From assembly GCA_963780805.1 (NCBI GenBank), contig CAWADP010000009.1, positions 620,001 to 684,000 of the forward strand: a stretch of DNA of 64,000 bases, read 5' to 3'. How positions within the stretch are numbered: the stretch's first letter is position 1; each line of letters begins with the position of its first letter. The notes beneath the pieces are model-generated. The model was not told where the DNA came from. It searched no databases and worked only from the letters and a program-made list of their open reading frames with translations. A program made the position numbers and the translations under genes. Below are positions 8,271 to 16,748 of the stretch, piece by piece. This DNA comes from JASHVB01 sp963780805. Its GTDB lineage: Bacteria; Pseudomonadota; Alphaproteobacteria; Acetobacterales; Acetobacteraceae.

Positions 8271-9578
8271 ATGGAACGTTCGATCGAGCAGCGCACGATG
8301 CGCAAAGTTTATCTGCGGCTGCTGCCGTTTGCCGTGATCGTCTACTTCTTCTGCTATCTCGACCGTATCAATATCGGCTTCGCGGCACTGACGATGAACA
8401 AGGCCATCGGCCTTACCGCCGCCACCTATGGCCTGAGCGCGGGTGCCTTCTATCTCGGCTACTGCATCTTCGAAGTCCCGAGCAACATCATCCTGGACAA
8501 GGTCGGCGCGCGGCTGTGGATCGCCCGGATCATGATCACCTGGGGGCTCGTCTCCGGCGCCACCGCGCTCGTTGCCGGTGCCACCAGCTTCCTTTCCGTC
8601 CGCTTCCTGCTCGGCGCGGCGGAAGCGGGCCTGTTTCCCGGCATCCTGCTGTTGTTCACCTACTGGTTCCCCGACCATCACCGTGCCCGCATCGTTTCCG
8701 GGTTCACCCTTGCGCTCCCGGTTTCCGTCGCGCTCGGCGCGCCGATCTCCACCGCCATTCTCGCCATGGACGGCGTGCTGGGTATCGCCGGCTGGAAATG
8801 GATCTATCTCCTGGAAGCAGTGCCGACCGTCCTGCTGGGCATCGGGGTGTTGTTCTACCTGACCGACAAGCCCGCGCAGGCGACCTGGCTGACGACCGAA
8901 GAAAAGGCCTGGCTGGTCGGCCGCCTCGAAGCCGAGCGCCGCGCCGTCGAAGCAGGAAAGCGTTTCGGTTTCGTCCAGGCGCTGTTCAATCCCAAGATCC
9001 TGCTGCTGTCGCTGAACTACCTCGGCATCGTCACCGCCAGCCTGGGCATCGTGTTGTTCGTGCCGCAAATCATCAAGTCGCTCGGTGCCACCAACATGGG
9101 CACCGGCTACGCCACCATGCTCGCCTATATCTGCGGCGCGGTCAGCATGATGACCTGGGGCTGGGTGTCCGACCGCATGGGCGAGCGCCGCTGGAACCTG
9201 TTCTGGGCCTGCATGGTGGCGACCGCCGGCCTGGTGATCGCCGGCATGACGATGGGAACATGGTGGGCGCTGGCCGGCCTGTGCATCGCTACCGCCGGCT
9301 TCTACGGCACCAAGGGCCCGTTCTGGTCGCTGCCCTCAATGATACTCACCGGCACCGCCGCGGCGGCGGGATTGGCCTGGATCAACTCGATCGGCAATGT
9401 GGGTGGCTTCTTCGGCCCCGCCATCGTCGGCTGGCTGAAGCAGGAGACCGGCAGCTATTCCGGCGGCCTCTACGGCCTGGCGCTGTTCACGCTGGTGTCC
9501 GCGGTGACCGCCGCGTTCGGCCTGCATATCCCGCGCCGTTTCGCGCATCGTGAGGAGCTGCGGATACCGGCGGAGTGA
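8271..9578 (+). CDS. MFS transporter, anion:cation symporter (tartrate/phthalate permease-like)
   Basis: A 435-residue 12-helix major facilitator protein of the ACS family. Helix 1 carries 'FFCYLDRINIGFAALTMN' and helix 2 'GLSAGAFYLGYCIFEVPSN', both characteristic, and the helix 2-3 loop has 'NIILDKVGARLWIARIM'. Likely substrate is an organic acid imported with protons or cations across the inner membrane; the exact substrate is not readable. I start at the ATG at 8271 ('MERSIEQRTMRKVYLRLLPF'); an upstream in-frame codon at 8229 gives a non-conserved extension. It stands alone, with no catabolic partner beside it. Confidence 0.88.
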   Translation: MERSIEQRTMRKVYLRLLPFAVIVYFFCYLDRINIGFAALTMNKAIGLTAATYGLSAGAFYLGYCIFEVPSNIILDKVGARLWIARIMITWGLVSGATALVAGATSFLSVRFLLGAAEAGLFPGILLLFTYWFPDHHRARIVSGFTLALPVSVALGAPISTAILAMDGVLGIAGWKWIYLLEAVPTVLLGIGVLFYLTDKPAQATWLTTEEKAWLVGRLEAERRAVEAGKRFGFVQALFNPKILLLSLNYLGIVTASLGIVLFVPQIIKSLGATNMGTGYATMLAYICGAVSMMTWGWVSDRMGERRWNLFWACMVATAGLVIAGMTMGTWWALAGLCIATAGFYGTKGPFWSLPSMILTGTAAAAGLAWINSIGNVGGFFGPAIVGWLKQETGSYSGGLYGLALFTLVSAVTAAFGLHIPRRFAHREELRIPAE

Positions 9579-9672
9579 TGCATCTTTCACCGGCTGGGAT
9601 CATCGTGTAGACGGCAGCCGGCCGGTCGCCCCGAATGCGGGCGATCGCAACGGGGAGTCTTCCGGCGGGCCT

Positions 9673-10914
9673 ATGCCTGGCATCCATATCGTCGGCGCCG
9701 GATTGGCCGGTTTGTCCGCGGCGCTGGCGCTCACCGACGCCAGGCAGCGCGTGACGTTGTACGAGGCCGGTCCCGCCGCCGGTGGCCGGTGCCGGTCGTT
9801 TTTTGACAGCCAGCTTGGCCTGACCATCGACAACGGCAATCACCTTTTGCTGTCGGGCAACCGTGCCGCTTTCGCCTACCTGAAGACGATCGGCGCCACC
9901 GACAAGGTAGGCGGGCCGAAGCGGGCGTGCTTCCCCTTCATCGACCTGGGAACCGGCACGCGCTGGACCGTGCGGCCCAACGCGGGGCCCATCCCTTGGT
10001 GGATCCTCAGCCCCGGGCGGCGCGTGCCGCACTCGCGCTTGTCCGACTACATGTCGGTGCTGTCTGTCGCGCGCACGAAGGACGACACCACGACCGTCGC
10101 CGAGAGTCTGCGCCATGGCTGGCTCTATTGGCGGCTGCTGGAACCCCTGACGGTGGCGGCCCTGAACACGCCGGCGCGCGATGCCCTGGCGCGGTCGTTC
10201 GGCGCCGTGCTGCGCGAGACGCTGTTCCGGGGCGGCTCGGCCTGCATCCCGCGCTTCCCGCGGGAGGGCCTGTCCGGCGCGCTGGTCGATCCGGCGGTCG
10301 CCACGTTGCGCGCCCGCGGCGCCGAGATCCACTTCAGCCGGCGCATCGCGGCGCTGGAGATCGAAGATAACCGCGTGGTGGCGCTGAACGCCGCCGATGG
10401 CCCGGTGCGCGTGGCACCGGACGAGGCCGTGGTGCTGGCGGTGCCCCCATGGGTGGCGAAGACGCTATTGCCGGACCTGACCGTGCCGGACGAATTCGAA
10501 TCCATCCTAAACATTCATTACCGCGCCATGGCCGATCCGGGCGAGGCCGGGTTCATGGGCATCGTGCGCGGCACGGCCCAATGGGTGTTCGTGAAGTCCG
10601 GCCACGTCTCGGTGACGATCAGCGCCGCCAACCGCCTGGTGGACCGCGACGCCGAGGCGATCGCCGCCGCTGCCTGGCCCGACGTGCGAGTGGCGCTGGG
10701 ACTGGAAGGCGACATGCCGGCCTTCCGCGTGGTGAAGGAGAAGCGCGCCACCATCGCCGCCACCGCGATGCAGGAGCGGCAGCGTCCGCCCGCGCGCACC
10801 TTGCTCGCGAATCTGGCGCTGGCGGGCGACTGGACCGCCACCGGCTTGCCCGGCACGATCGAGGGCGCGATCCGCTCGGGCAACATCGCGGCGGAGCAAT
10901 TGGGCAAAGGGTGA
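9673..10914 (+). CDS. hpnE: Hydroxysqualene dehydroxylase HpnE
   Basis: A 413-residue FAD-dependent amine-oxidase-like protein. It removes the hydroxyl of hydroxysqualene to give squalene in the HpnC-HpnD-HpnE route to hopanoids. The Rossmann motif 'HIVGAGLAGLSAALAL', then 'LYEAGPAAGGRCRSF' and 'IDNGNHLLLSGNR' are diagnostic of HpnE, and the C-terminal FAD motif is 'ALAGDWTATGLPGTIEGA'. Start is the ATG at 9673. hpnC, hpnD and shc are not in the window. The gene ends before a strong bidirectional hairpin. Confidence 0.92.
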   Translation: MPGIHIVGAGLAGLSAALALTDARQRVTLYEAGPAAGGRCRSFFDSQLGLTIDNGNHLLLSGNRAAFAYLKTIGATDKVGGPKRACFPFIDLGTGTRWTVRPNAGPIPWWILSPGRRVPHSRLSDYMSVLSVARTKDDTTTVAESLRHGWLYWRLLEPLTVAALNTPARDALARSFGAVLRETLFRGGSACIPRFPREGLSGALVDPAVATLRARGAEIHFSRRIAALEIEDNRVVALNAADGPVRVAPDEAVVLAVPPWVAKTLLPDLTVPDEFESILNIHYRAMADPGEAGFMGIVRGTAQWVFVKSGHVSVTISAANRLVDRDAEAIAAAAWPDVRVALGLEGDMPAFRVVKEKRATIAATAMQERQRPPARTLLANLALAGDWTATGLPGTIEGAIRSGNIAAEQLGKG

Positions 10915-10988
10915 TGCCGCCCGCGCCGGCGCCTGGCGATGTGTCAATGATGCGCAATGATGCGCCGTGATGCGATAATGCAGGGCCG

Positions 10989-11044
10989 AAAAGCGAAGCG
11001 CGTTCCGCCATCCTGGCACGATGGCGGAACGCACTTCGCTTTTT
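10989..11044. terminator. Bidirectional hairpin terminator between hpnE and the hydrolase gene
   Basis: A stem of about 23 pairs ('gcgttccgccat' with 'atggcggaacgc', extended by 'aaaagcgaag' with 'cttcgctttt', one mismatch) closes a short loop. A-rich left and T-rich right flanks make it work for both convergent genes. Short 'tgatgcg' reiterations precede it at 10949-10975. Confidence 0.75.
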
Positions 11045-11058
11045 CGCCTACCATGCGG

Positions 11059-11868
11059 TCAGGCGCGGCCATGACGGGAGGTGGCGAGAAACGCCTCCAA
11101 AACCGCGATGAACCCCTGCGGATTGTCGGCGTGCAGCCAGTGTCCGGCGTGTTTCAGGGTGACGAACCGCGCGGCGGGGAACAGGGCGCGGATGACCGGC
11201 CGGTGGTCGGGGCGCACATAGTCGGACTCCGCGCCGGAAACGAACAACGCCGGACCGCGATAGACGGCACCGGCGGGCGCATCCCAACCCTCGATCGCCG
11301 GAATCGCCGCGGCAATCTCCTTGAGGTCGATGCGCCACGCGGGATGTGCGCCGGGCACCAGGTTCTGCAGCAGGAACGTGCGCATGCCCGCATCCGGCAC
11401 CGCGTCCACCAGCGCCGAGTCGGCCGCCGCACGCGTCAGGCCGAGCGTCAGAGGCAGCCCCAGCATGGCCTGCGCGATCCGGGCGTTGTCGTGCTGGTAC
11501 GGCACCGGCGCGACGTCCGCCACCACCAGCCGCGTTACCTGCTCCGGCTGAAGCAGCGCCGTCATCATCGCGGCCTTGCCGCCCATCGAGTGCCCGACCA
11601 GCGCCGCCGGCAGCGCGGACCGTTGGTCCAGCGTCTCCAGCACGTCGCCCGCCATCGACCGATAGTCCATCGCCGCCGCATGCGGGCTGGCTCCGTGATT
11701 GCGCAGGTCCATCGCCAGCACGCGGTAGCGCGGCGCCAGGGCACGCTGCACCACGCCCAGGTTGCGCGCCGTCCCGAACAACCCGTGCAGCAGGGCGACG
11801 GGGGCGCCCTTGTCGGATTTGCCCACATCGGCTTCGCCCACGCCTGATTCAATCGTGTGCAGCATCAT
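11059..11868 (-). CDS. Alpha/beta fold hydrolase
   Basis: A 269-residue alpha/beta hydrolase. The oxyanion region is 'VALLHGLFGTARNLG', the conserved 'LAMDLRNHGASPH' follows, the nucleophile elbow is 'ALVGHSMGGKAAM' (Ser), and the C-terminal 'LKHAGHWLHADNP' supplies the His. This layout resembles the YbfF/esterase group, so esterase activity is likely while the substrate is unknown. A purine-rich site ('agggaggg') precedes tandem ATGs at 11868 and 11865. The start overlaps the end of the upstream DMT gene by four bases, so both form one operon. Confidence 0.85.
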   Translation of the reverse strand: MMLHTIESGVGEADVGKSDKGAPVALLHGLFGTARNLGVVQRALAPRYRVLAMDLRNHGASPHAAAMDYRSMAGDVLETLDQRSALPAALVGHSMGGKAAMMTALLQPEQVTRLVVADVAPVPYQHDNARIAQAMLGLPLTLGLTRAAADSALVDAVPDAGMRTFLLQNLVPGAHPAWRIDLKEIAAAIPAIEGWDAPAGAVYRGPALFVSGAESDYVRPDHRPVIRALFPAARFVTLKHAGHWLHADNPQGFIAVLEAFLATSRHGRA

Positions 11869-12848
11869 CGCTCCCTCCCTCGGCCTACCGGCACCCGCAA
11901 GACCCGTATGGTGCCCGCAGGTAACGCGGTAACCGCCACGCCGCCGATAATCAGCGCCGCGCCCGAGAGCAGATCGGCGGTGAATGGCTCGCCGAGCAGC
12001 AGGTTGGCCAGGAGCAGGCTGACCGCGGGCGTGGCCAGAAATCCGATGGAAGACACCATGGTGGGCAGCTTCGCGGTTGCCTCCACCACGAACCAGGTGC
12101 CGATCGGCCCGGCCACGAAGCCGATATAGGCGAGCGCCAACCAGCATCCCGGCCGCGTGCCGATGGTGCCATGCGGCGCCTCCCACAGCACCAACGGCAG
12201 CAGCAGCAGCGAGGCGAGCAGGAAGCACCAGGGCATCAGCTCGAAGAGCGAGAGGGAAGGTCGGGCGATGCGAACCACAATGATGGCGACCGACCAGGAG
12301 AGGCTCGCCGCCAAAAGGAAGGCGTGGCCGATCAGGACCTCGGGTGAGGTCCAGTCGATTGTCCATGGGCTCATCAGCACCACGACGCCGGCGAGGCCGA
12401 GGCCGGCAGCCAGCCAGCGGCGGGGTGGGATGGCCTCGCCCAGCAACAACAACGACAGCGGCACGACCCAGATCGTGGTGGTGTTGGCGAGGATCGCGGT
12501 GCGGCCGGCCGGCACCCAGGCCAGCGCCACGTGCGCGAAGGCGAAGTAGCCGGCGAGTTGCAATGCGCCGATCGCGGTCAGCGCCGGCAGGTCGGCACGC
12601 CTTGGCAGCCGCAGGCGTCCGCGCGCGCTCACCATGGCGGCGGCGGTGATGCCGGACAGCACCGCGCGGCCTTCGGCGAACCACAGCGGAGTGGCGCCCA
12701 GCGTCAGGGCGATCTTGGTCAAGGGCCACGCGCTCGACAGCAGCACCACCGAGATCAGGAGCTGGATCAGGCCCACCGTTGGGACCGCTGTGTTAATTTG
12801 GGAGGTTCGTGCGTCCGTGGGTTGCAAAGAGTTAATCCGTGGTGACAT
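11865..12848 (-). CDS. DMT (EamA) family transporter
   Basis: A 327-residue integral membrane protein with about ten hydrophobic helices in two EamA repeats. Typical elements are 'LLSSAWPLTKIALTLGATPL' in helix 1, 'AYIGFVAGPIGTWFVVEA' and 'PAVSLLLANLLLGEPFTADL' in the second half. Export of an amino acid or metabolite across the inner membrane is the usual role; the substrate cannot be told. It is transcribed divergently from the DUF1028 gene, with fewer than 12 bases between start codons, so their promoters must overlap the coding ends. An ATG downstream of 12848 is possible. Confidence 0.85.
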   Translation of the reverse strand: MSPRINSLQPTDARTSQINTAVPTVGLIQLLISVVLLSSAWPLTKIALTLGATPLWFAEGRAVLSGITAAAMVSARGRLRLPRRADLPALTAIGALQLAGYFAFAHVALAWVPAGRTAILANTTTIWVVPLSLLLLGEAIPPRRWLAAGLGLAGVVVLMSPWTIDWTSPEVLIGHAFLLAASLSWSVAIIVVRIARPSLSLFELMPWCFLLASLLLLPLVLWEAPHGTIGTRPGCWLALAYIGFVAGPIGTWFVVEATAKLPTMVSSIGFLATPAVSLLLANLLLGEPFTADLLSGAALIIGGVAVTALPAGTIRVLRVPVGRGRER

Positions 12849-12857
12849 TTAAATAAT

Positions 12858-13523
12858 ATGACCTTCTCAATCGTTGGCCGCTGTCCGACCACCGGGCAGT
12901 TCGGCGCCGTCACCGCCACCTCCAATATCGCCGTTGGAGCGAGGGTGGTCCATTGCGCCGCCGGCACTGGTGGCGTGCTGACCCAGCATCGCACCGATCC
13001 CAGGCTGGGCCCCCGCGGATTGGACTTGCTACGCTCCGGGTGCACAGCGCGGGAGACGGTGGATGCGCTGGTCGCCTCCACCCCGCATGCGCAGTGGCGC
13101 CAGATCGCGGTGCTGGACGCGGCCGGACGGTCCGCCGCGTTCTCCGGTGCACGCACTTGGCCGGAGATGAGCGAGGCGGCGGGCGAGAATGCCTGTGCGA
13201 TCGGCAACATCCTGGCGAACGCGCGGGTGCCCGCGGCCATGTTGTGGCGGTTTCAGGGGCAGCCGGCCGCACCGCTGGCCGAACGCCTGATGTGCGCGCT
13301 GGAGGAGGGACTTGCCGCCGGCGGCGAGACCACGCCCGTGCGCAGCGCGCATTTGCTTGTGGTGGATACCCAGAGCTTCCCGCTGGTCGATCTGCGCGTC
13401 GACTGGCACGACCAGCCGATCGCCGAACTGCGCGCGCTGTGGAGCCGCTATGCGCTGGAGATGGGCGCGTTCGTGCTGCGGGCATTGGACCCGGACGATC
13501 CGCGGAGCAGTACGACGCCGTAG
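12858..13523 (+). CDS. DUF1028 domain-containing protein (Ntn-hydrolase-like)
   Basis: A 221-residue DUF1028 protein. The N-terminus 'MTFSIVGRCPTTGQFGAVTA' is the family hallmark, followed by 'GVLTQHRTDPRLGPRGLDLL' and 'QIAVLDAAGRSAAFSG'. The fold is related to Ntn hydrolases and the genes often sit beside amidohydrolases or peptidases. Here an N-formylglutamate amidohydrolase lies 370 bases downstream on the same strand. Enzymatic role is not established. The gene is followed by a large inverted repeat. Confidence 0.85.
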   Translation: MTFSIVGRCPTTGQFGAVTATSNIAVGARVVHCAAGTGGVLTQHRTDPRLGPRGLDLLRSGCTARETVDALVASTPHAQWRQIAVLDAAGRSAAFSGARTWPEMSEAAGENACAIGNILANARVPAAMLWRFQGQPAAPLAERLMCALEEGLAAGGETTPVRSAHLLVVDTQSFPLVDLRVDWHDQPIAELRALWSRYALEMGAFVLRALDPDDPRSSTTP

Positions 13524-13576
13524 TTCCAGGAATCGTAGTCGTGTTCGGCGGGGTAAGCGCCGCCGCGGCACAGTAA

Positions 13577-13763
13577 GCAAGTCAGCGGTCCCAGAGTTGC
13601 ACCGAGTGCGCACGGAGTTTCACCGAGAAAACCGGTTTGACTGCAAAAAGGCGGCAAGCAGAACACATGGCTCGGCATGCGAGGGGTCAAGGTATCAACA
13701 CCTTGCCTTCTCTCGGCGAAACTCGGTGTGCACTCAGTGCAACTCGGTGACCGCTGACTTGCT
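13577..13763. repeat. Long imperfect inverted repeat (two ~55-base arms)
   Basis: Left arm 13577-13631 and right arm 13709-13763 are complementary at about 47 of 55 positions by eye. The arms start with 'gcaagtcagcggtc' and contain 'gagttgca' and 'gagttt' blocks. The ~77-base loop contains a smaller hairpin ('aaggtatcaacacctt'). It fills most of the 367-base gap, in which I see no gene. It resembles the more perfect hairpin at 44126 in using 'cacgg..caccg' blocks. Confidence 0.75.
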
Positions 13764-13890
13764 TGCTTTACCCGCAAGGAGGCGCGAAATCCGTGGATGC
13801 CCGGGGTAGTCTGCGTTTGCAGCCCTGGACAGGGTGGAGCGCCTGCGGCATCGGGTGTGTCGAACCCGCGGAAACGAGAAAGAGTCATTC

Positions 13891-14679
13891 ATGACGACAG
13901 ACAGCGAGAGGCTGTTGGCGGCGGACGAGCCATCGCCGGTGCGAGTGCTGCGCGAATCCGGCACCTCCGACCTTGTGCTGACCGCCGACCATGCCGGGCG
14001 ATCGATCCCCCGGCGGCTCGGGCGGCTGGGCGTGCCGGAGAGCGAGCTGGAGCGGCACATAGCCTGGGACATCGGCATCGCCGGGGTTACGCAGCACTTG
14101 TCGGGTGCGCTCGATGCCATTGCGGTGCTGCAGACTTATTCGCGACTGGTGATCGACTGCAATCGCGACCCATCGATGCCCAGTTCCATGCCGGAGATCA
14201 GCGAGGCCACGCAGATCCCCGGTAATGTCGGGCTGTCGGAAGCGGAGCGGACGTTGCGGGTGCGCGAGATTTTCGCTCCGTATCACGCCCGGATCGCGGC
14301 GCTGCTGGATGCACGCGCGGCAGCGGGGCGACGGACCGTGTTGGTCGCGATGCATAGCTTCACGCCGGTGTTCAAGGGCGAATCCCGCGCGGTGCAGGTG
14401 GGCGTGTTATTCAATCGCGACGCGCGGATGGCGTCGGCATTGCTCAGGCTGCTGCGCGCGGAGGGCGACATCGTCGTGGGCGAGAATGCGCCGTACGCGA
14501 TCACCGATACCAGCGACTACACCGCACCGGTGCATGGCGAGAAACGCGGCCTGCCGCATGTGGAAATCGAGATCCGGCAGGACCTGATTGCCGATGCCGC
14601 GGGCCAGGCGGCGTGGGCGGCGCGTTTTGCCCGCCTGTTACCCGTCGCAGATGCGGAGTTGCGCGCGTCAGGCGTGTGA
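13891..14679 (+). CDS. N-formylglutamate amidohydrolase family protein
   Basis: A 262-residue member of the N-formylglutamate amidohydrolase family (zinc hydrolases, last step of one histidine degradation route). Visible motifs are 'DLVLTADHAGRSIPRRLGRL', 'HIAWDIGIAGVTQHLS', 'TYSRLVIDCNRDP', 'VLVAMHSFTPVFKG' and 'GLPHVEIEIRQDLI'. No other hut gene is adjacent, so a general role in amide metabolism is as likely as histidine catabolism. ATG at 13891 follows a purine-rich 'gaaacgagaaagag'. Confidence 0.88.
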   Translation: MTTDSERLLAADEPSPVRVLRESGTSDLVLTADHAGRSIPRRLGRLGVPESELERHIAWDIGIAGVTQHLSGALDAIAVLQTYSRLVIDCNRDPSMPSSMPEISEATQIPGNVGLSEAERTLRVREIFAPYHARIAALLDARAAAGRRTVLVAMHSFTPVFKGESRAVQVGVLFNRDARMASALLRLLRAEGDIVVGENAPYAITDTSDYTAPVHGEKRGLPHVEIEIRQDLIADAAGQAAWAARFARLLPVADAELRASGV

Positions 14680-14895
14680 TCGCGCGATGTGCCGGGTACT
14701 CCCGCTGCTCCGGTTCGACCGCGGCAACGGGCCGACTCCGACAGGGCTTCAACCGGCAGATGCGGTGGCGGTTGCATCAGGAGAAGGGCCGTGCGGGTCG
14801 CCGCTCCGCGAGGCGGACTTCGCACCGTAGTCCGCTACGGTGCCAGGGCTCTGACACGCTAGTGCCCGGACCCTGATGGTTGATGCCGCCCGCAC

Positions 14896-14979
14896 GTGTC
14901 ATTGCGAGCGCGGCGAAGCAAACTCCCGGAGCGTTCGCACGTCACGCGCGGGAGATTGCTCCGCTGCGCTCGCAATGAG
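14896..14979. repeat. Dispersed imperfect palindrome ('cattgcgag...gaagcaa' family)
   Basis: Within the 394-base gap 14680-15073, which holds no clear gene, an element begins 'tgtcattgcgagcgcggcg' and ends with the inverted 'ctgcgctcgcaatga', an obvious dyad around a 'cacgtcacgcgcgggag' centre. A weaker GC-rich hairpin with 'cggacttcgcaccgtagtcc' lies at about 14815. Confidence 0.65.
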
Positions 14980-15073
14980 AGACTTGCCGGCGATGAAAGA
15001 TTCGCTGACGGCACTGAGGCGTCAGGATCACAACGCGAGGCTCAGCGTCGCATCACACTAGCGGAGGCGTCCA

Positions 15074-16049
15074 GTGAAACTTGGTCTTTTCATCAACACG
15101 CAGTTCCCGGAAGGCACGTCCATTCCGGACCGCATCCCCGAACTGGTGGAACAAGTGCGCACCGCACGTGATGCCGGGTTCCACTCGCTATGGTTCCCGC
15201 ACCACTACCTCACCGCGCCGCTGGCAGATGCTGCAGATCGCGCCGATGATGGCGTTCCTCGCGGCCGAGGCGCGCGGCATGGCGATCGGCCCCAACATCC
15301 TCATTCTCCCCCTGCTCAATCCCGTGCACGTGGCGGAGGAAGCCGCAACGTTGGATGTTTTGACCGGCGGCAACTATATCCTGGGCGTCGGGCTGGGCTA
15401 TCGCGAGCCCGAGTTCCACAGCTTCGGCATCCCGCTGGCCGAACGCGCGCCGCGCTTCGTCGAGGCGATCCGGCTGATGCGCCGCCTGTGGACCGAGGAC
15501 CGCGTCACCTTCGACGGCAAGTTCTACTCGGTGAAAGACGCCGGCATCGGCATGAAGCCGGTTCGTGCCGGCGGTCCGCCTGTCTATGTAGCGGCGCAGG
15601 TCGATGCGGCGATCAAGCGCGCCGCGCGCATCGGCGACGCATGGCTGATCGTGAATGCCACCGGCCTGGACAAGGTGGAGCAGCAGATGCGGCTGTACCG
15701 GGAGACGCTGGCGGAGACGAAAAGGACTCCGCTGGAGTATCCGATCGCGCGCGAGTGCTATGTGGGCGCCAGTCACCACTCGGCGTTGGAGGAATGTCGC
15801 GCGGCGCTGGATAACAAGTACAACGCCTATGCGTCGTGGGGGCTCGGCGCATCCACTGGGCAGCCGTTCGAAGAGTTCGCCCGCGATCGCTTCATCATCG
15901 GCGACGCGGTCTCGGTGAAGGAGGAGATCGCGCGGTATCGCGAGCGCCTGGGCGTGGACCACTTCATCATGCGCTGCCAGTGGCCGGGCCTGCCGCAGGA
16001 ACGTGTGCTGGGTTCGATCCGGAGGCTGGGGGACATCTTCGGCCGTTAG
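15074..16049 (+). pseudogene. LLM class flavin-dependent oxidoreductase, frameshifted
   Basis: Luciferase-like monooxygenase family, about 324 residues if one base is removed. The first 50 residues ('MKLGLFINTQFPEGTSI', 'FHSLWFPHHYLTAP') are in one frame; the rest ('LQIAPMMAFLAAEARG', 'GNYILGVGLGYREPEF', 'VYVAAQVDAAIKRAARIGDA', 'FIIGDAVSVKEEIARY') is in the next. The shift lies at about 15222 ('gcgccgctggcag'), where one extra C breaks 'AP-WQML'. No other defect is seen, so this may be a sequence error rather than decay. Substrate is unknown; the family uses FMNH2 or F420. Confidence 0.85.
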
Positions 16050-16181
16050 GTTCGCAGCGCTGCATCGTCATCTTGTGTCGTTTGTCGACACGCGCGCTGC
16101 CGGTCCTGGAACTAAACAGTTGGCAACGCGATGCAGACAGGCGATTAATGATGCATCCGCAACGTGGGCCCCGGGTTGTCC

Positions 16182-16748
16182 ATGCACAGCCGACGCCACC
16201 TCAGCCGCCGTATCGCGCTTGCCGCCGTCGCAAGCTTGCCGCTGGGCGTGGCCGCGCGTCCGCGGGCGGTTGCAGCCCTTCTCCCCCAGCGTCAGGCCGA
16301 GGCCCTGATCCGCGGCACGTTCATCAATCCGAGTGGGGTCACGCGCCGCCTGGGCGATCTGACCCGACCGCTGCTGCTGGTGAACCTATGGTCAGCCTGG
16401 TGTCCCGGCTGCTTGGAGGAGCTTCCCTCCATCCGCGCGATGGCCGCCTCGCTCAGCCCCGATGCGATTGACGTCGTATTGCTCAGCCATGCGATGAACT
16501 GGCACGCCGACCACGACTACCTACGCAAGGCCGCCCTCCCGTTCCGGCACTGGCGGTTCGCTCCAGAAGTGACCGATAGTGTGGTCGCCGCCGCATTCCG
16601 CATTAAGGCCGACCGCTTCGCGCTGCCGCAGACAGTGGTGTTTGCCGGGCGTGACCGCAGCCTCGTGTGGTCCAGCGAAGGTTCGCAGGACTGGACCGAT
16701 CCAGATCAGCTTCGGCTGGTGCGCGCCTGGCTGGCTATTGCCAGATAA
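16182..16748 (+). CDS. TlpA/thioredoxin-like exported protein
   Basis: A 188-residue thioredoxin-fold protein. The N-terminus 'SRRHLSRRIALAAVASLPLG' looks like a signal peptide with a twin-arginine flavour. The active site is 'NLWSAWCPGCLEELPSIRAM' with a CPGC pair, and 'FALPQTVVFAGRDRSLVWSS' gives the cis-Pro loop. A periplasmic thiol-disulfide role is likely. I use the ATG at 16182; a GTG at 16164 is also in frame. Its last ~225 bases overlap the end of the gene on the opposite strand. Confidence 0.82.
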   Translation: MHSRRHLSRRIALAAVASLPLGVAARPRAVAALLPQRQAEALIRGTFINPSGVTRRLGDLTRPLLLVNLWSAWCPGCLEELPSIRAMAASLSPDAIDVVLLSHAMNWHADHDYLRKAALPFRHWRFAPEVTDSVVAAAFRIKADRFALPQTVVFAGRDRSLVWSSEGSQDWTDPDQLRLVRAWLAIAR

